Made by a program: the position numbers and the translations under genes. Positions 1-9,400 of a stretch of 64,000 bases of DNA are shown here, one piece after another (position 1 is the stretch's first letter; the number at the start of each line of letters is the position of its first letter). Under the pieces are notes generated by a model. The model was given only the letters and a program-made list of their open reading frames with translations, was not told where the DNA came from and did not search any database. The DNA is from Candidatus Baltobacteraceae bacterium (GTDB taxonomy: Bacteria > Vulcanimicrobiota > Vulcanimicrobiia > Vulcanimicrobiales > Vulcanimicrobiaceae), in contig DASXGW010000008.1 of NCBI GenBank assembly GCA_036488875.1, forward strand, positions 186,001 through 250,000. The letters are read 5' to 3'.

Positions 1-1169
1 AGAATCGTCGATCCCGACGTCGGTCCCAGCAAGCCGCACAGCATGCGGATCGTCGTCGTCTTGCCCGCGCCGTTGGCGCCGAGCAGCCCGTAGACTTCGC
101 CAAAGCGCACCTCGAGGCTCAACCGGTCGACCGCGGTAAAGGTCCCAAAGCGTTTGACCAGCGACTGCGCACCGATGGCGACGTCGTTGGGACGATCGAC
201 CGGCGCGCGCTTGAGCGGAAACGGACCGCAGTCGAGTGGGGGATCCGACGCGCGGATCGACGCCACGAAGACGTTTTCCAAGGTGGGTTCGTCGGTGCGG
301 ACTTCGCCGACCGCGATTCCGTCGCGCGACAGCACCGACGTTACGTCGCTCTGCACGCTCTGCACGTGCGCGTCGTCGGCTAAGACGTCGAGATGATCGC
401 CGAAACGCTGCACGTCGACGACGCCGGAGCGCGGCTCGATCGCACGCACGGCGGCACCGACCTGGCGCAGATCGTTTAAATACACCTCGAGGCGCTGCGC
501 GTGCAGGCTCTTGCGCAGACGATCGGGCGTGTCGAGCTCTTTGATTTCGCCCAAATGCATGAACGCGACGCGGTTGCAGCGTTCCGCTTCGTCCAAGTAC
601 GGCGTCGCGACGAGAATCGTCAACCCTTCGTTGGCCAAGTGCGCGAGCGAATCCCAAAACTCGCGCCGCGAGACCGGATCGACGCCCGTCGTCGGTTCGT
701 CGAGCAGCAGCACGTTGGGCTGCGGAACGAGCGCACACGCTAACGCGAGCTTCTTTTGCATGCCGCCGCTGAGATTGCCCGCGAGCCGGTCTTCGAACTG
801 CGCCATGCCGAACAGTCCGAGATAATGCCGGCCGCGCGCGACCACGGTATCGGGCGGCGCCAAGCGCAGGTCGCCGATGTAGCGGATGTTTTCCATCACG
901 GTGAGATCGTGATAGAGCGTGAAGCCTTGCGTCAGATAGCCGGTTTTCAAGCGCGCGTCGCGCGCGGATCGTCCAAAGACGTCGACTTCGCCCGACGTGG
1001 GATTCATGACGCCGGCGAGAATTTCGAAGGTCGTCGTTTTCCCGGCGCCGTCGGGCCCAATGAAGCCGAAAATCTCGCCTTTTTCGACGTCGAACGTAAT
1101 GCCGCGCACGGCTTCGAGGGTGCCGTAACGCTTACGCAGGTCGCGAAGTGCGACCGCTACTTCGGCCAC
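1..1169 (-). CDS. Tandem-domain ABC transporter ATP-binding protein (YbhF-like), 3' end beyond window
   Basis: The reading frame runs leftward from a GTG at 1169 and leaves the window without a stop. About 389 residues are visible. The first nucleotide-binding domain has Walker A GPDGAGKTTT, signature LSGGMQKKL and Walker B LLLDEPTTG. A linker with an ABC-associated C-terminal region follows, and a second domain starts with Walker A GANGAGKTTT near the window edge. Two fused ATPase domains behind a HlyD-type gene is the YbhF/YbhG/YbhRS layout, in which ABC-2 permeases would follow downstream, here out of view. It probably powers small-molecule or drug efflux across the inner membrane. The start overlaps the end of the HlyD gene by 13 bp, so the two are likely translationally coupled. 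Confidence 0.9.
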   Translation of the reverse strand, partial: MAEVAVALRDLRKRYGTLEAVRGITFDVEKGEIFGFIGPDGAGKTTTFEILAGVMNPTSGEVDVFGRSARDARLKTGYLTQGFTLYHDLTVMENIRYIGDLRLAPPDTVVARGRHYLGLFGMAQFEDRLAGNLSGGMQKKLALACALVPQPNVLLLDEPTTGVDPVSRREFWDSLAHLANEGLTILVATPYLDEAERCNRVAFMHLGEIKELDTPDRLRKSLHAQRLEVYLNDLRQVGAAVRAIEPRSGVVDVQRFGDHLDVLADDAHVQSVQSDVTSVLSRDGIAVGEVRTDEPTLENVFVASIRASDPPLDCGPFPLKRAPVDRPNDVAIGAQSLVKRFGTFTAVDRLSLEVRFGEVYGLLGANGAGKTTTIRMLCGLLGPTSGSTI

Positions 1170-2284
1170 GATCCGCCGACGAGAATCTCAGCGTCGGCAG
1201 GCATTCCCGGATGCGCGGAGCCGTAGCCGCCGCGAAGGCCTAACTTGACGCCGAAAACCTGCTGCACGCGGTCGCTTTGAAAGTACGTGTTCTCCGGCGT
1301 GAACATCGCTTCGGGATCGATGCGCATCACGTATGCGTCATACGGATGTTGGTGCTTGGGATCGTCATCGAAATAGATCCGTGCGGATTGACCGAGCTTG
1401 ACGCGTGCGATCTGCCCTTCGGGGACGAATCCGCGCAGATACACTTTCTGCAGGTTGAGCAACGTCACGACCGGGGTGCCGGCGGCCAGCACTTCGCCCG
1501 GCTCCGCCGAACGCGTGAGCACCGTTCCGGCAAACGGCGCGCGAATCGTCAAGTCGCGCAGGTTCGCGCGTGCTTGATCGAGCTGCGCCATTGCGGCGGA
1601 GACCGCCGACGTCTGCTGGTTGATCTGTCCCGAAACGGCCGCCGCTTGCTGTTCGCGCATCGGCGCGTTGCTCAACGTCGCGCTTGCCGACCGGAGCTGA
1701 CCCTGCGCCGCCTGCGTTCGCTGACGCGCGGCGTCGAGCGTCGCTTGAGCCTGCTGTGCGTCGGAGACGGCGCGATTGCGCTGCAGCTCCGACACGTCGC
1801 CGGTCTTGAACAGGTTCTTCGCCATCTTTTCGTTATAGGCGGCGAGGTTGTACGCGGCTTGCGCTTGCGAGAGCTGCGAGTCGGACGCCGCGACTTGGGA
1901 TTGCGCAGCGCTGACGTCGCCGGATGCGCCGACGCTGGCTTGCTCGGTTCCGAGTTGGGCTTGGCGCAGCTGTGCCTGCAACACCGGGACTTGCCGCTGC
2001 GCGGCCGATACGCGCGCTTCCGCTTCGGCGACGGTGGCGCGCGCTTGCGCGTCGTCGAGCGTCGCGATCACCTCACCTGCGCTCACCATGTCGCCTTCGC
2101 GCACGCGAACCGCCAGAACGCGGCCGGGCAGTTTTGAGGCAACGGCCGAGTCATCGCCTTCGATCCGTCCGCTGAGCGCGACGGTGTTGCCGGGCGCTCC
2201 CGAGCAACCACTAATTGAGGGCAGCACGACGGCGGCCGCCATGAGGGCAGCCTGAAGGAGGCGTTGATCCATGCGAACACGCAT
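1157..2284 (-). CDS. HlyD-family periplasmic adaptor lipoprotein (membrane fusion protein)
   Basis: The product has 375 residues from ATG 2284; ATGs at 2302 and 2272 are alternatives. The N-terminus is a lipoprotein signal ending in a SISGC lipobox. Next come a biotinyl-lipoyl-like half domain (GRVLAVRVREGDMV), a long Ala/Gln-rich coiled-coil hairpin of about 150 residues, the second lipoyl half (IRAPFAGTVL) and a beta-barrel. The C-terminus ends at ILVGGSWPK. It should link the inner-membrane ABC transporter encoded next to it to an outer-membrane channel. I chose 2284 because it gives a short signal n-region and avoids overlap with the divergent maf start at 2302. Confidence 0.88.
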   Translation of the reverse strand: MRVRMDQRLLQAALMAAAVVLPSISGCSGAPGNTVALSGRIEGDDSAVASKLPGRVLAVRVREGDMVSAGEVIATLDDAQARATVAEAEARVSAAQRQVPVLQAQLRQAQLGTEQASVGASGDVSAAQSQVAASDSQLSQAQAAYNLAAYNEKMAKNLFKTGDVSELQRNRAVSDAQQAQATLDAARQRTQAAQGQLRSASATLSNAPMREQQAAAVSGQINQQTSAVSAAMAQLDQARANLRDLTIRAPFAGTVLTRSAEPGEVLAAGTPVVTLLNLQKVYLRGFVPEGQIARVKLGQSARIYFDDDPKHQHPYDAYVMRIDPEAMFTPENTYFQSDRVQQVFGVKLGLRGGYGSAHPGMPADAEILVGGSWPK

Positions 2285-2301
2285 CCCGCCCTGATACTGC
2301 A

Positions 2302-2919
2302 ATGAGCGAGCCCTGTCCCCTCACGAGAATTATCTTAGCGAGCGCGTCGCCGCGCCGTTTGGAGCTGCTCCGTTCGCTCGGGCTTGACGTCGAGGTTGCG
2401 CCCAGCGGCTACCACGAGCCCGACTCGCCGCAGCTCACCCCGGCCGAGCTTGCCGTCGCGCACGCCCGCGAAAAGCTGGCCGCCGCGATCGCCAAGATCG
2501 GTGACTCCGCCGTACCGGTCGTCGCCGCCGATACCGTGGTCGACGTCGATGGGGCCGCGCTCAACAAGCCGGCGGACGAAGCCGACGCGGTCCGGATGCT
2601 CTCCGTGCTCTCGGGCCGCGAGCACCTCGTGCACACCGCCTTTGCGCTGGCCGTGCCCGGGGGCGAAACGATCAATGAACGCTCGACGACCGTAGTTCGC
2701 TTTTACCGGCTGACGCCGGACGAGATCGGCGACTACGTTGCAACCGGGGAACCGCTCGATAAAGCGGGTGCCTACGGCATTCAGGGGCTTGCCGCCGCGC
2801 TGGTGGAGTCGATCATGGGCGACTTTTATACCGTCATGGGCTTTCCGTTGGCGCGCTTCGTTCGCACGCTGCGCCGGTTGGGATTTGCGTTGCCCTTGCC
2901 GAAGAATCAAATAACGTAG
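2302..2919 (+). CDS. maf: Maf family nucleoside triphosphate pyrophosphatase
   Basis: This is a 205-residue protein, the usual Maf length. The N-terminus has the Maf signature LASASPRRLELLRSLG, followed by ADTVVDVDG, which carries the catalytic Asp of the family, and GKAGAYGIQG-like sequence (DKAGAYGIQG) near the C-terminus. Maf proteins hydrolyse non-canonical NTPs such as dTTP/UTP or m7GTP and are linked to arrest of septation. The gene is immediately upstream of mreC, the same association seen in many bacteria, so it is probably the first gene of the cell-shape operon. The ATG lies 17 bp from the divergent hlyD start, so promoters of both genes must overlap coding sequence. Confidence 0.93.
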   Translation: MSEPCPLTRIILASASPRRLELLRSLGLDVEVAPSGYHEPDSPQLTPAELAVAHAREKLAAAIAKIGDSAVPVVAADTVVDVDGAALNKPADEADAVRMLSVLSGREHLVHTAFALAVPGGETINERSTTVVRFYRLTPDEIGDYVATGEPLDKAGAYGIQGLAAALVESIMGDFYTVMGFPLARFVRTLRRLGFALPLPKNQIT

Positions 2920-2946
2920 GGGCGTTAATTCGTAAGGGGCTGGCCC

Positions 2947-3750
2947 ATTTTTACTTATCGGGACGAACGAAGACTGTTCGCGTTGATCACCGTTATCATC
3001 ATTGCGGCGATCGTTGCGCTCGTGCAAATCAGTGCCGAGCGCTCGGGCGAAGAGAGTCCGATCGCAACGGCGGCAACGTCGCTCTTCGGTATTACCGAGG
3101 TCGCGATTTCGACCAGCGTGGACGCGCTGCGTTCGGCCGGCACGGGTATCGTTTCGCTCCCGGGACTCGTGCACGAGAACGCGCGGCTGCGCGACGAGAA
3201 TCAGAAGCTCGTTCAAGAGAACGCGCGACTGCACGAGCTCGCTTCGATTTACGCATCGGAGACGACGATCCGTCCGATCGTCGACCTGTACCACGGCGTC
3301 GAAGCGCGTGTCGTCGGCTTCCCGCCCGAGAACGAGTCGCAAGCCGTCACGATCGATAAGGGCTCGATTTCCGGCGTGCATCGCGACGATGGGGTCCTCG
3401 ACGCCAACGGCGTCGTCGGACGCATCGCGTCGGTCGGACCGTTCTCGAGTACGGTCGTCTTGATCACCGACTACACCAGCCGCATTCCCGCGGTCGTGCG
3501 GCGCGGACGCTGGTGGGGCATCGCGCGCGGAAATCTCAGCAGCGTGCGCATGGAGTATATTCCCGAAGACGCACCGCTGCACGCCGGCGACGTGATCGTC
3601 ACCGGCGAAGGGCGATCGTTCCACGCCGGCGTTCCGATCGGGAACGTCGTTTCGATCGAACGCGGCGACACGACGCTGTATCAAACCGCGGTGGTCAAAC
3701 CCGCCGCAGCGTTGGGTGCTCTCGATCGCGTTGTCGTTGTCCCGCAGTAG
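2947..3750 (+). CDS. mreC: Rod shape-determining protein MreC, probable ATT start
   Basis: MreC is the periplasmic scaffold of the elongasome. The protein has one N-terminal membrane segment (TVIIIAAIVALVQI), a coiled coil rich in ENARLRDENQKL-type heptads, and the two beta-barrel domains (VDLYHGVEARVVGFPP, SGVHRDDGVLDANGVVGRI, GRSFHAGVPIGNVVSIE). The only conventional start, TTG 2983, lies just before the membrane segment. An ATT at 2947 sits 7 nt after a strong AAGGGG Shine-Dalgarno (2934-2939) and adds FTYRDERRLFA, a typical cytoplasmic n-region, giving 267 residues. The frame is closed by TAA at 2926. I prefer ATT, but the TTG cannot be excluded. mreD overlaps the 3' end. Confidence 0.88.
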   Translation: MFTYRDERRLFALITVIIIAAIVALVQISAERSGEESPIATAATSLFGITEVAISTSVDALRSAGTGIVSLPGLVHENARLRDENQKLVQENARLHELASIYASETTIRPIVDLYHGVEARVVGFPPENESQAVTIDKGSISGVHRDDGVLDANGVVGRIASVGPFSSTVVLITDYTSRIPAVVRRGRWWGIARGNLSSVRMEYIPEDAPLHAGDVIVTGEGRSFHAGVPIGNVVSIERGDTTLYQTAVVKPAAALGALDRVVVVPQ

Positions 3751-4279
3751 ACCAACCGCTTCTCCGAAACGCCGCTTCGCTCCGTACACCGGACCGCAGT
3801 GGCATATCGTCGCGCTCGTGCTCGCGGCGGCCGTGGTCGCGCAGGCGACGCTCTTACACTTTCTCGCGATTCGGGGTGCGACGCCGAGCCTCGTGCTGGT
3901 CGCAGTCGTCTGGTTTGCCATCCGCGTCGACGTGCGAAACGCCGCAATTTATGGGCTTTTTGCGGGAATTTGCGAGGACGTGCTGGCGGCCGGAACGGGC
4001 GGCGCGTGGACGATTTCGACGACCGCGACCGCGATGCTCACCAGCGTGCTGTCGCGCGGATTCTTCGCCGATTCGATTCCGATCGTCGCCGCGGTGACCG
4101 CAATCGCGACGCTCGTGCGCGCGCTCATTTTCTGGACGGTTATGTCGCTCGAAGGGTATCCGGGCGGCTTGGCCGGACTGCATTTCCATCAAGCGTTGTG
4201 GCAAGCGCTGCTCGACGTCGTCGTGATGATCGTTGCCATGCTGATCGCGCGCCGCTTCGAAACGACGCCGCGTTCGTGA
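3716..4279 (+). CDS. mreD: Rod shape-determining protein MreD
   Basis: This is a small polytopic inner-membrane protein of 187 residues from GTG 3716, with TTG 3731 and 3737 as alternatives. It shows five to six hydrophobic segments, beginning HIVALVLAAAVVAQATLLHFL, and the MreD hallmark of an early LVLVAVVWFAIRVDVRNAAIYGLFAG segment leading into GICEDVL. MreD bridges MreC and PBP2 in the elongasome. The 5' end overlaps mreC by 35 bp and the stop overlaps the mrdA start in a GTGA, so the three genes are translationally coupled. Confidence 0.88.
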   Translation: MLSIALSLSRSRPTASPKRRFAPYTGPQWHIVALVLAAAVVAQATLLHFLAIRGATPSLVLVAVVWFAIRVDVRNAAIYGLFAGICEDVLAAGTGGAWTISTTATAMLTSVLSRGFFADSIPIVAAVTAIATLVRALIFWTVMSLEGYPGGLAGLHFHQALWQALLDVVVMIVAMLIARRFETTPRS

Positions 4280-6144
4280 GTTACCCGTACGAGCGGCGCA
4301 AGAAGCCGCGCTGGGAGCGGCCCGTTTGGCGAATCGTTGGATTCGTCGGATTCGTGTTACTGTTATTGATCGCACTGATCGTGCGGCTGACGCAGATTCA
4401 AATCGTCGAGGGCGATTCGTACCGCTCCGCGGCGATGGCCAACCAAGTGCGATTGATTCCGGTCGCGGCGCCGCGCGGCATCATTCGCGACCGCAACGGC
4501 GTCGCGATGGTGCGCAGCCGTCCGTCGTTCGTCGTGGGACTGATTCCGTCGCAGGTGGCCGATATCGACGCCGAGCTGCACACCGTTTCCGAAAAGCTCG
4601 GCATTCCTTTAGACACGCTCGAGTACAAGCTGCTGCACCATCACGGCGTCAACTATCGCAACTTCGACGAAGTGGTGACCTACGAGCCGTACGGACCGGT
4701 GCTGCTCGACGAAGACGTTCCGGTCGCGCGCGTCGCGCGGCTCTCGGAAGTGCTGACGGATTTACCGGGTGTCGATCTGGAAGTCCAAGCGATTCGCGAT
4801 TATCCGTATCACGGTGAAGGATCGCATTTGTTCGGATACGTCGGACAAATCACGCAAAGCGAATACGCGCGGCTCAAAAAACAAGGCTACGCGCTCAACG
4901 ACGTCGTCGGCAAAGACGGATTGGAATACACGTACGATTCGTATCTGCGCGGCGTGCCCGGGGGGCAGCGGGTGGTGGTCGACGCGACCGGATCGGTCGT
5001 CTCGACGACCTCGGCCCAGGCCCCGATCTCCGGCGATACCCTGATCACCAATATCGATTTTCGGCTCCAGCAGATCGTCGAAGAGGCCCTCGCCGACGGC
5101 ATCAAGAGCTGGGGACACGGCCGCAAGCTGTCAGGCGGGGTCGTCGTCGAGGATCCGTGGACCGGCGGGATCCTCGCATTGGCGAGCTATCCGAACTTCG
5201 ATCCCAACGATTTCGCCGCGGACAACTATAAGAAGGTCGCGTTCGACCTGCTCGACCCCACTCAGCCGCTGTTCGATCGCGCGATTGCCGCAGCCACGCC
5301 GACCGGATCGACCTTCAAGATGGTCACCGGGTCGGCTGCGTTGACCGAGGGCGTCGTGAAAGTCGATCAGGTCGTCTACGACACCGGCGGCTGGAACTGT
5401 GGCGGCTTCTACGCGCGCGACATCGCGGCCGGCGGTCTGGGGAACACGACGTTCGTTCCGGCGCTCGCGGCGTCGTCCGACGGATACTTCTTCCGGCTGG
5501 CGTGGTGGCTGGGCAACGAGCGGCTGCGCAAGTACGCGTTGGCGTTCGGCCTCGATTCCAAGAGCGGCATCGACCTGCCGGGTGAAAACGAAGGCAACTG
5601 GCCGACCAATGCGTGGTCGATGCGCAACTTCGGCGTTCCGATGGAGCCCAGCGACTCGTGTTTCTTGGGGATCGGGCAAGGCGCGATGCAAGCGACGCCG
5701 CTGCAGATGGCCAACATCGCGTCGGCGGTAATCGACGGCGGCACGCTGTGGCGCCCGTACATCGCGCGCGAGATTCGCAAACCCAATGGAACGCTCGTCA
5801 AAACGTTTTCGTCGCAAATCATTCGCCACGTTCCGGTGACGCAGGCAGCGCTTGCGGCGGTGCGCGAGGGCATGGCGAAAGTCACCGATCCCGGCGGCAC
5901 GGCGTACGGTGAAAAGATCAAAGGCTTACCGTACTCCGGGAAAACCGGAACCGCCGAAACCGCCGGCGGCGCCGGCCCGAACACGACGTGGTTCATCGCG
6001 TGGGCTCCGACGGGTCATCCGAAACTTGCGATTGCCGTGTTCGTCGATCGCAGCGGCGGGTACGGCGCGAGCGTTGCAGCGCCGATCGCCCGCCAAATCA
6101 TGATCGAATACTTCAAGATCAAAGACCCCGGCCCGGGATACTAG
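4276..6144 (+). CDS. mrdA: Penicillin-binding protein 2 (elongasome transpeptidase)
   Basis: The protein has 622 residues from GTG 4276, which overlaps the mreD stop. It has one membrane anchor (about residues 18-38), a PBP dimerisation domain, and a transpeptidase domain. The catalytic motifs are S345-T-F-K348, S400-S-D402 and K556-T-G-T. It crosslinks peptidoglycan during lateral wall growth with MreC, MreD and RodA. No rodA follows: the next genes are convergent, and the stop codon is shared palindromically (CTAG 6141-6144) with the end of the opposing gene. RodA and MreB must be elsewhere. Confidence 0.93.
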   Translation: MSYPYERRKKPRWERPVWRIVGFVGFVLLLLIALIVRLTQIQIVEGDSYRSAAMANQVRLIPVAAPRGIIRDRNGVAMVRSRPSFVVGLIPSQVADIDAELHTVSEKLGIPLDTLEYKLLHHHGVNYRNFDEVVTYEPYGPVLLDEDVPVARVARLSEVLTDLPGVDLEVQAIRDYPYHGEGSHLFGYVGQITQSEYARLKKQGYALNDVVGKDGLEYTYDSYLRGVPGGQRVVVDATGSVVSTTSAQAPISGDTLITNIDFRLQQIVEEALADGIKSWGHGRKLSGGVVVEDPWTGGILALASYPNFDPNDFAADNYKKVAFDLLDPTQPLFDRAIAAATPTGSTFKMVTGSAALTEGVVKVDQVVYDTGGWNCGGFYARDIAAGGLGNTTFVPALAASSDGYFFRLAWWLGNERLRKYALAFGLDSKSGIDLPGENEGNWPTNAWSMRNFGVPMEPSDSCFLGIGQGAMQATPLQMANIASAVIDGGTLWRPYIAREIRKPNGTLVKTFSSQIIRHVPVTQAALAAVREGMAKVTDPGGTAYGEKIKGLPYSGKTGTAETAGGAGPNTTWFIAWAPTGHPKLAIAVFVDRSGGYGASVAAPIARQIMIEYFKIKDPGPGY

Positions 6145-6455
6145 GCCCCTGACATGGGCAGCGTTTTCAACGCGGCATCGATCGCTTTGCGCACGGACGG
6201 CGTGCGTTCGTCGCGCAGCGCGGCGCGCAGGACGTCCACGCACCACGGTTCCCCGACGATCGTGAGGCGCTCGACGATTTCGATGCGCGTGGCGGCGTCG
6301 CACGACGCGGCGTCGTCGACGCCGGCAGCTTCGAGCCACGCCGACGCCGCGGCTTCGGCGTTTGGATCGACCGAACGTGCGCGCGCGTAAATCGTGCCGA
6401 CGGCGTAGAGGATCGTGCCGCCGGCGAAGACGAGGACCGGGATCGCGTAGTTAAT
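6141..6455 (-). CDS. Small membrane-anchored HEAT-like protein, cassette A, probable ATT start
   Basis: No ATG, GTG or TTG opens this frame before its conserved-looking core, yet the frame reads cleanly for 104 residues. It begins with NYAIPVLVFAGGTILYAVGTIY, one membrane helix of about 20 residues. A helical HEAT-like pair follows (RIEIVERLTIVGEPWCVDVL, RAALRDERTPSVRKAIDAAL). The codons are GC-rich at third positions, like real genes here. An ATT at 6455 overlaps the TAA of the upstream DUF11-like gene (ATTAA), suggesting reinitiation. The neighbouring cassette has a clear counterpart at 9762-10175 with the same position and architecture, which is the main support. Function is unknown. Confidence 0.6.
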   Translation of the reverse strand: MNYAIPVLVFAGGTILYAVGTIYARARSVDPNAEAAASAWLEAAGVDDAASCDAATRIEIVERLTIVGEPWCVDVLRAALRDERTPSVRKAIDAALKTLPMSGA

Positions 6456-9400
6456 CGACGGCCAGATGTGCCGCGCCGCGAAGCGCGTCCAAGACGCCGG
6501 TGAAGGAGTCGTCGAGCCCGCGGTTTACGCTCGTGGTGAGCACGCGGTGGAACTCGTCGATCGGCAGTTCCGAAAGCACCGTGAAGACGCGCGTAATCTC
6601 TTCGCGATAGGCGGCGAGCGCCTCGGAGCGCGTGCCGTCGTGCAGCACGCTGGTTCCGAGCAGGTGCGCGTTGATGATCCACGGATTGACCGCGCCCAGC
6701 GGTGCCGTGTCGAGCTCGGGCATCAGCGCGCGCACTTTGTCGGCGTCGATCGATCCTTCGATGCGCACGATGCCGGCCGGCGGCGCGAGCGCATCTTGAG
6801 GCGATGCGAGCACGAGCTCGTCGAGCAGACCGCGCAGCGCGGCGCGGCTGTCGCGATCTTCCAAATCTTTGCCGGTAATGGTTAAGCGCGGCATGCGCAA
6901 CCGGACGAAGAACCGCTCGAGGGGCGCGCGCACCGCGCGGCTCGTGTTGGTAAACGCCGACGACAACGCCGGCGATGCGGCGACGGCGTTTTCCGGAAAG
7001 AGCATGCGCAGTGCGAAGAGGTGCTGCACCAAACCGCCGGCTTCACTGCGCTCGAGCAGTTTGATCGTGTGCGCCAATCGGTCCGCGGCGAAGTCGATGT
7101 AGAGCATCGGTCCGCCGGCGGCGGCAATCGGTGCGATGGCGGCAAGCGGTGCCGTCGCTTCGAGACGATCGGCCTGTTCGGCGATGACTTCGGCAATCGC
7201 GCGCGGCGGCGGTTCTTCGAGCGCCGGTGCCGTCAGCGCAACTTCGGGGTCGGGCAGCTCGAACTGCGGCGGCAGCGGCGGCGGTTCGTATGCGGCGGCC
7301 GATTCGGCGGGGAAGATGCGCGCCACCGAAAGCGGCACGCCGATCGTCGATTCGCCCAAGGTCGGCTGCGCCTGCACGCGCAGCGGCGGCGCGGCCAGCG
7401 CGATGTTTTGCCCGTCGCCCCACTCCAGCACGGCGCGCGTTTCGAGCGTCGTGCCGGCCGACAGCGGCGCGATGACGCTGACTTCCCAGCGGATGCGCAG
7501 CTCCACGTTGGGATTGACGTCGGCGAGAACCAAACCACGATTGGACCACAAGATCGACGCGCCGGCTTCGTCGGCAAGCGCGAGTCCGTTGATCGTCGTG
7601 CTCGACGGCACGTACACCGCCAAGTTGGTCGGAATGACGCGCACCAGCAGACGGTCGGCGGGGCCGTCGCCTTCGTTGCGCAGGCGAATCTCGTAGTACA
7701 CGTGCTCGCCGGCGTTGACGCTGTCGGAGGGCGCGGCCATGAGCTGCGCGCCGGCAAAATCGGGTTGCGCGTGCGTCGGTACTTCCAGCGGCGGGAACTG
7801 CACCGGACTGATGCCCTTTCCGCGCAGCCAGCCTTCGAGCGTGAGCGGCCGGTCGTGAGGAACCGGGCGCAGCAGACGCAACGTCAAGCGCGCTTCGTGC
7901 GTGCGCTCGGCGGCGACGTCGCCGAAGACGAGGCCTTCGCGATCGCGCCGCGCGTCGATCGCGCGCTCGAGCGCGAGCTCGGGCGGTAACGTGAGCGTCA
8001 AGCGGGCGTCGCGCAGCACGTCGGATCCGGCGTTGGTGAAACGCACCAGGACATCGACGAAGCGGTGCGGGCGCAGCGGCTCGTTCGAAGCGAGTTCCCA
8101 CGCGACCGATTCGCGGAAGACTTGCGGTCGCGAGCGTACGACGACCGTCGACGTGCCGAGATCGATCGCGCCGCCGTCGTGCTCGAGAACCACGCCGAGG
8201 GTAACGTTCGAACGGTCGGGCACTTTCGACGCGACGCGCGCGGAGATAACGAAGACGCGCTCGTGATGCGGGGGCACGATGCCCAGATCGAGCGGCTCGC
8301 GATACGGCAGCGGCTCGTCGGTGGCTTCGGCGATCCGCACGTCGTCGAGATGCACGCCGGGAATGACGCGCAGACGCACGTTGCGTTCGGGTGCGGTGCC
8401 GTCGTTATAAACGTGTGCCAGGAAGCGGACGTCGTCGCGCGCGTGCGCGACGCCGTGATCGGCTTCGACGTAGTTGCGCGCGCGGTTGAAGCGCGGTGAA
8501 ACGCGGACGCTCAGTCGCCGTGCGAAATCGCGTTCGCCGCCCTTCCAGCGCAGCGCCGCTTCGATCGGCAGCGTCAACTCGCCGCCGGGCGGTGGAACGG
8601 CAACGGTCGCTGCCAGGCCGACTTCCACGACGCGATTGGACGCGAGCGTGCCGATCGAGAACGTGAGTCCCGGAATCGATTCGTCGCTGACCGGCTGTCC
8701 GTCGACGCTTGCCGAACCGGGTGCGTAGACCAGGCCGGGCGGTAATGCGAACGAAATCGCCACAAACTCGGCCGCGCCGGTGCCGGCGTTGACGGCGCGC
8801 ATCGCGATCGGAATGCGCATTCCCGGCGCGACCGCATCGTCGCACAACACGGTCAGCGCGGTTTCTTCGCCGCTGAAATCGACCGGCGACGCGACGTAAA
8901 TCTCCGCCGACGCGATCGGAAACTCGTTACATTCGCGCGAGCCGAGTCCGCCGACGGCTTTGATGCGCGTGCTGTCGGGAAGCGGCGAGTCGATCGTCGC
9001 TTGGTATTCGATGGTCACCGACTGACCGGGCGCAAGCTTTTCCGTAACGACGGTAGCGCTGTCGTAATCGAACGGTTCGCCTTCGATTCCCAGCACCACG
9101 CGTCCGTCGATGCGCGCGCTGCGCGGAACGTAGGTCGTGTGCTCCGGCGCGGGAAGCAGTGCGACCACGTCGTGCGCGCTCGCCGATCCGGTGTTGACGA
9201 TCGTCGCGCGCACCGACACCGCGTCGCCCGGACGCGGTTTGTCGGGCGCGCTCAAGGTGACGAGCGTCGACGTGTTTTGCAGCATCGGACGGCTGCGCAC
9301 GATGACGCGCTCGATGTTCGATGCGAGCAGCGCGGTTTGATCGCTGACCAGCGCCGCTTGGAAAACGAGCTCGGTTCCGTCTTCGATCGGATCGCTGACG

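Noticed and set aside
2335-3921. A 528-codon leftward open frame opposite maf and mreC
   Set aside because: maf, mreC and mreD are all recognisable on the other strand, and the antisense translation is low-complexity and Arg/Asp-rich.
6141-6455. Frameshift fusing the DUF11-like protein to the small membrane protein
   Set aside because: The second cassette keeps separate genes 6 bp apart with a normal ATG, so separate proteins are the simpler reading; no slippery sequence was seen.
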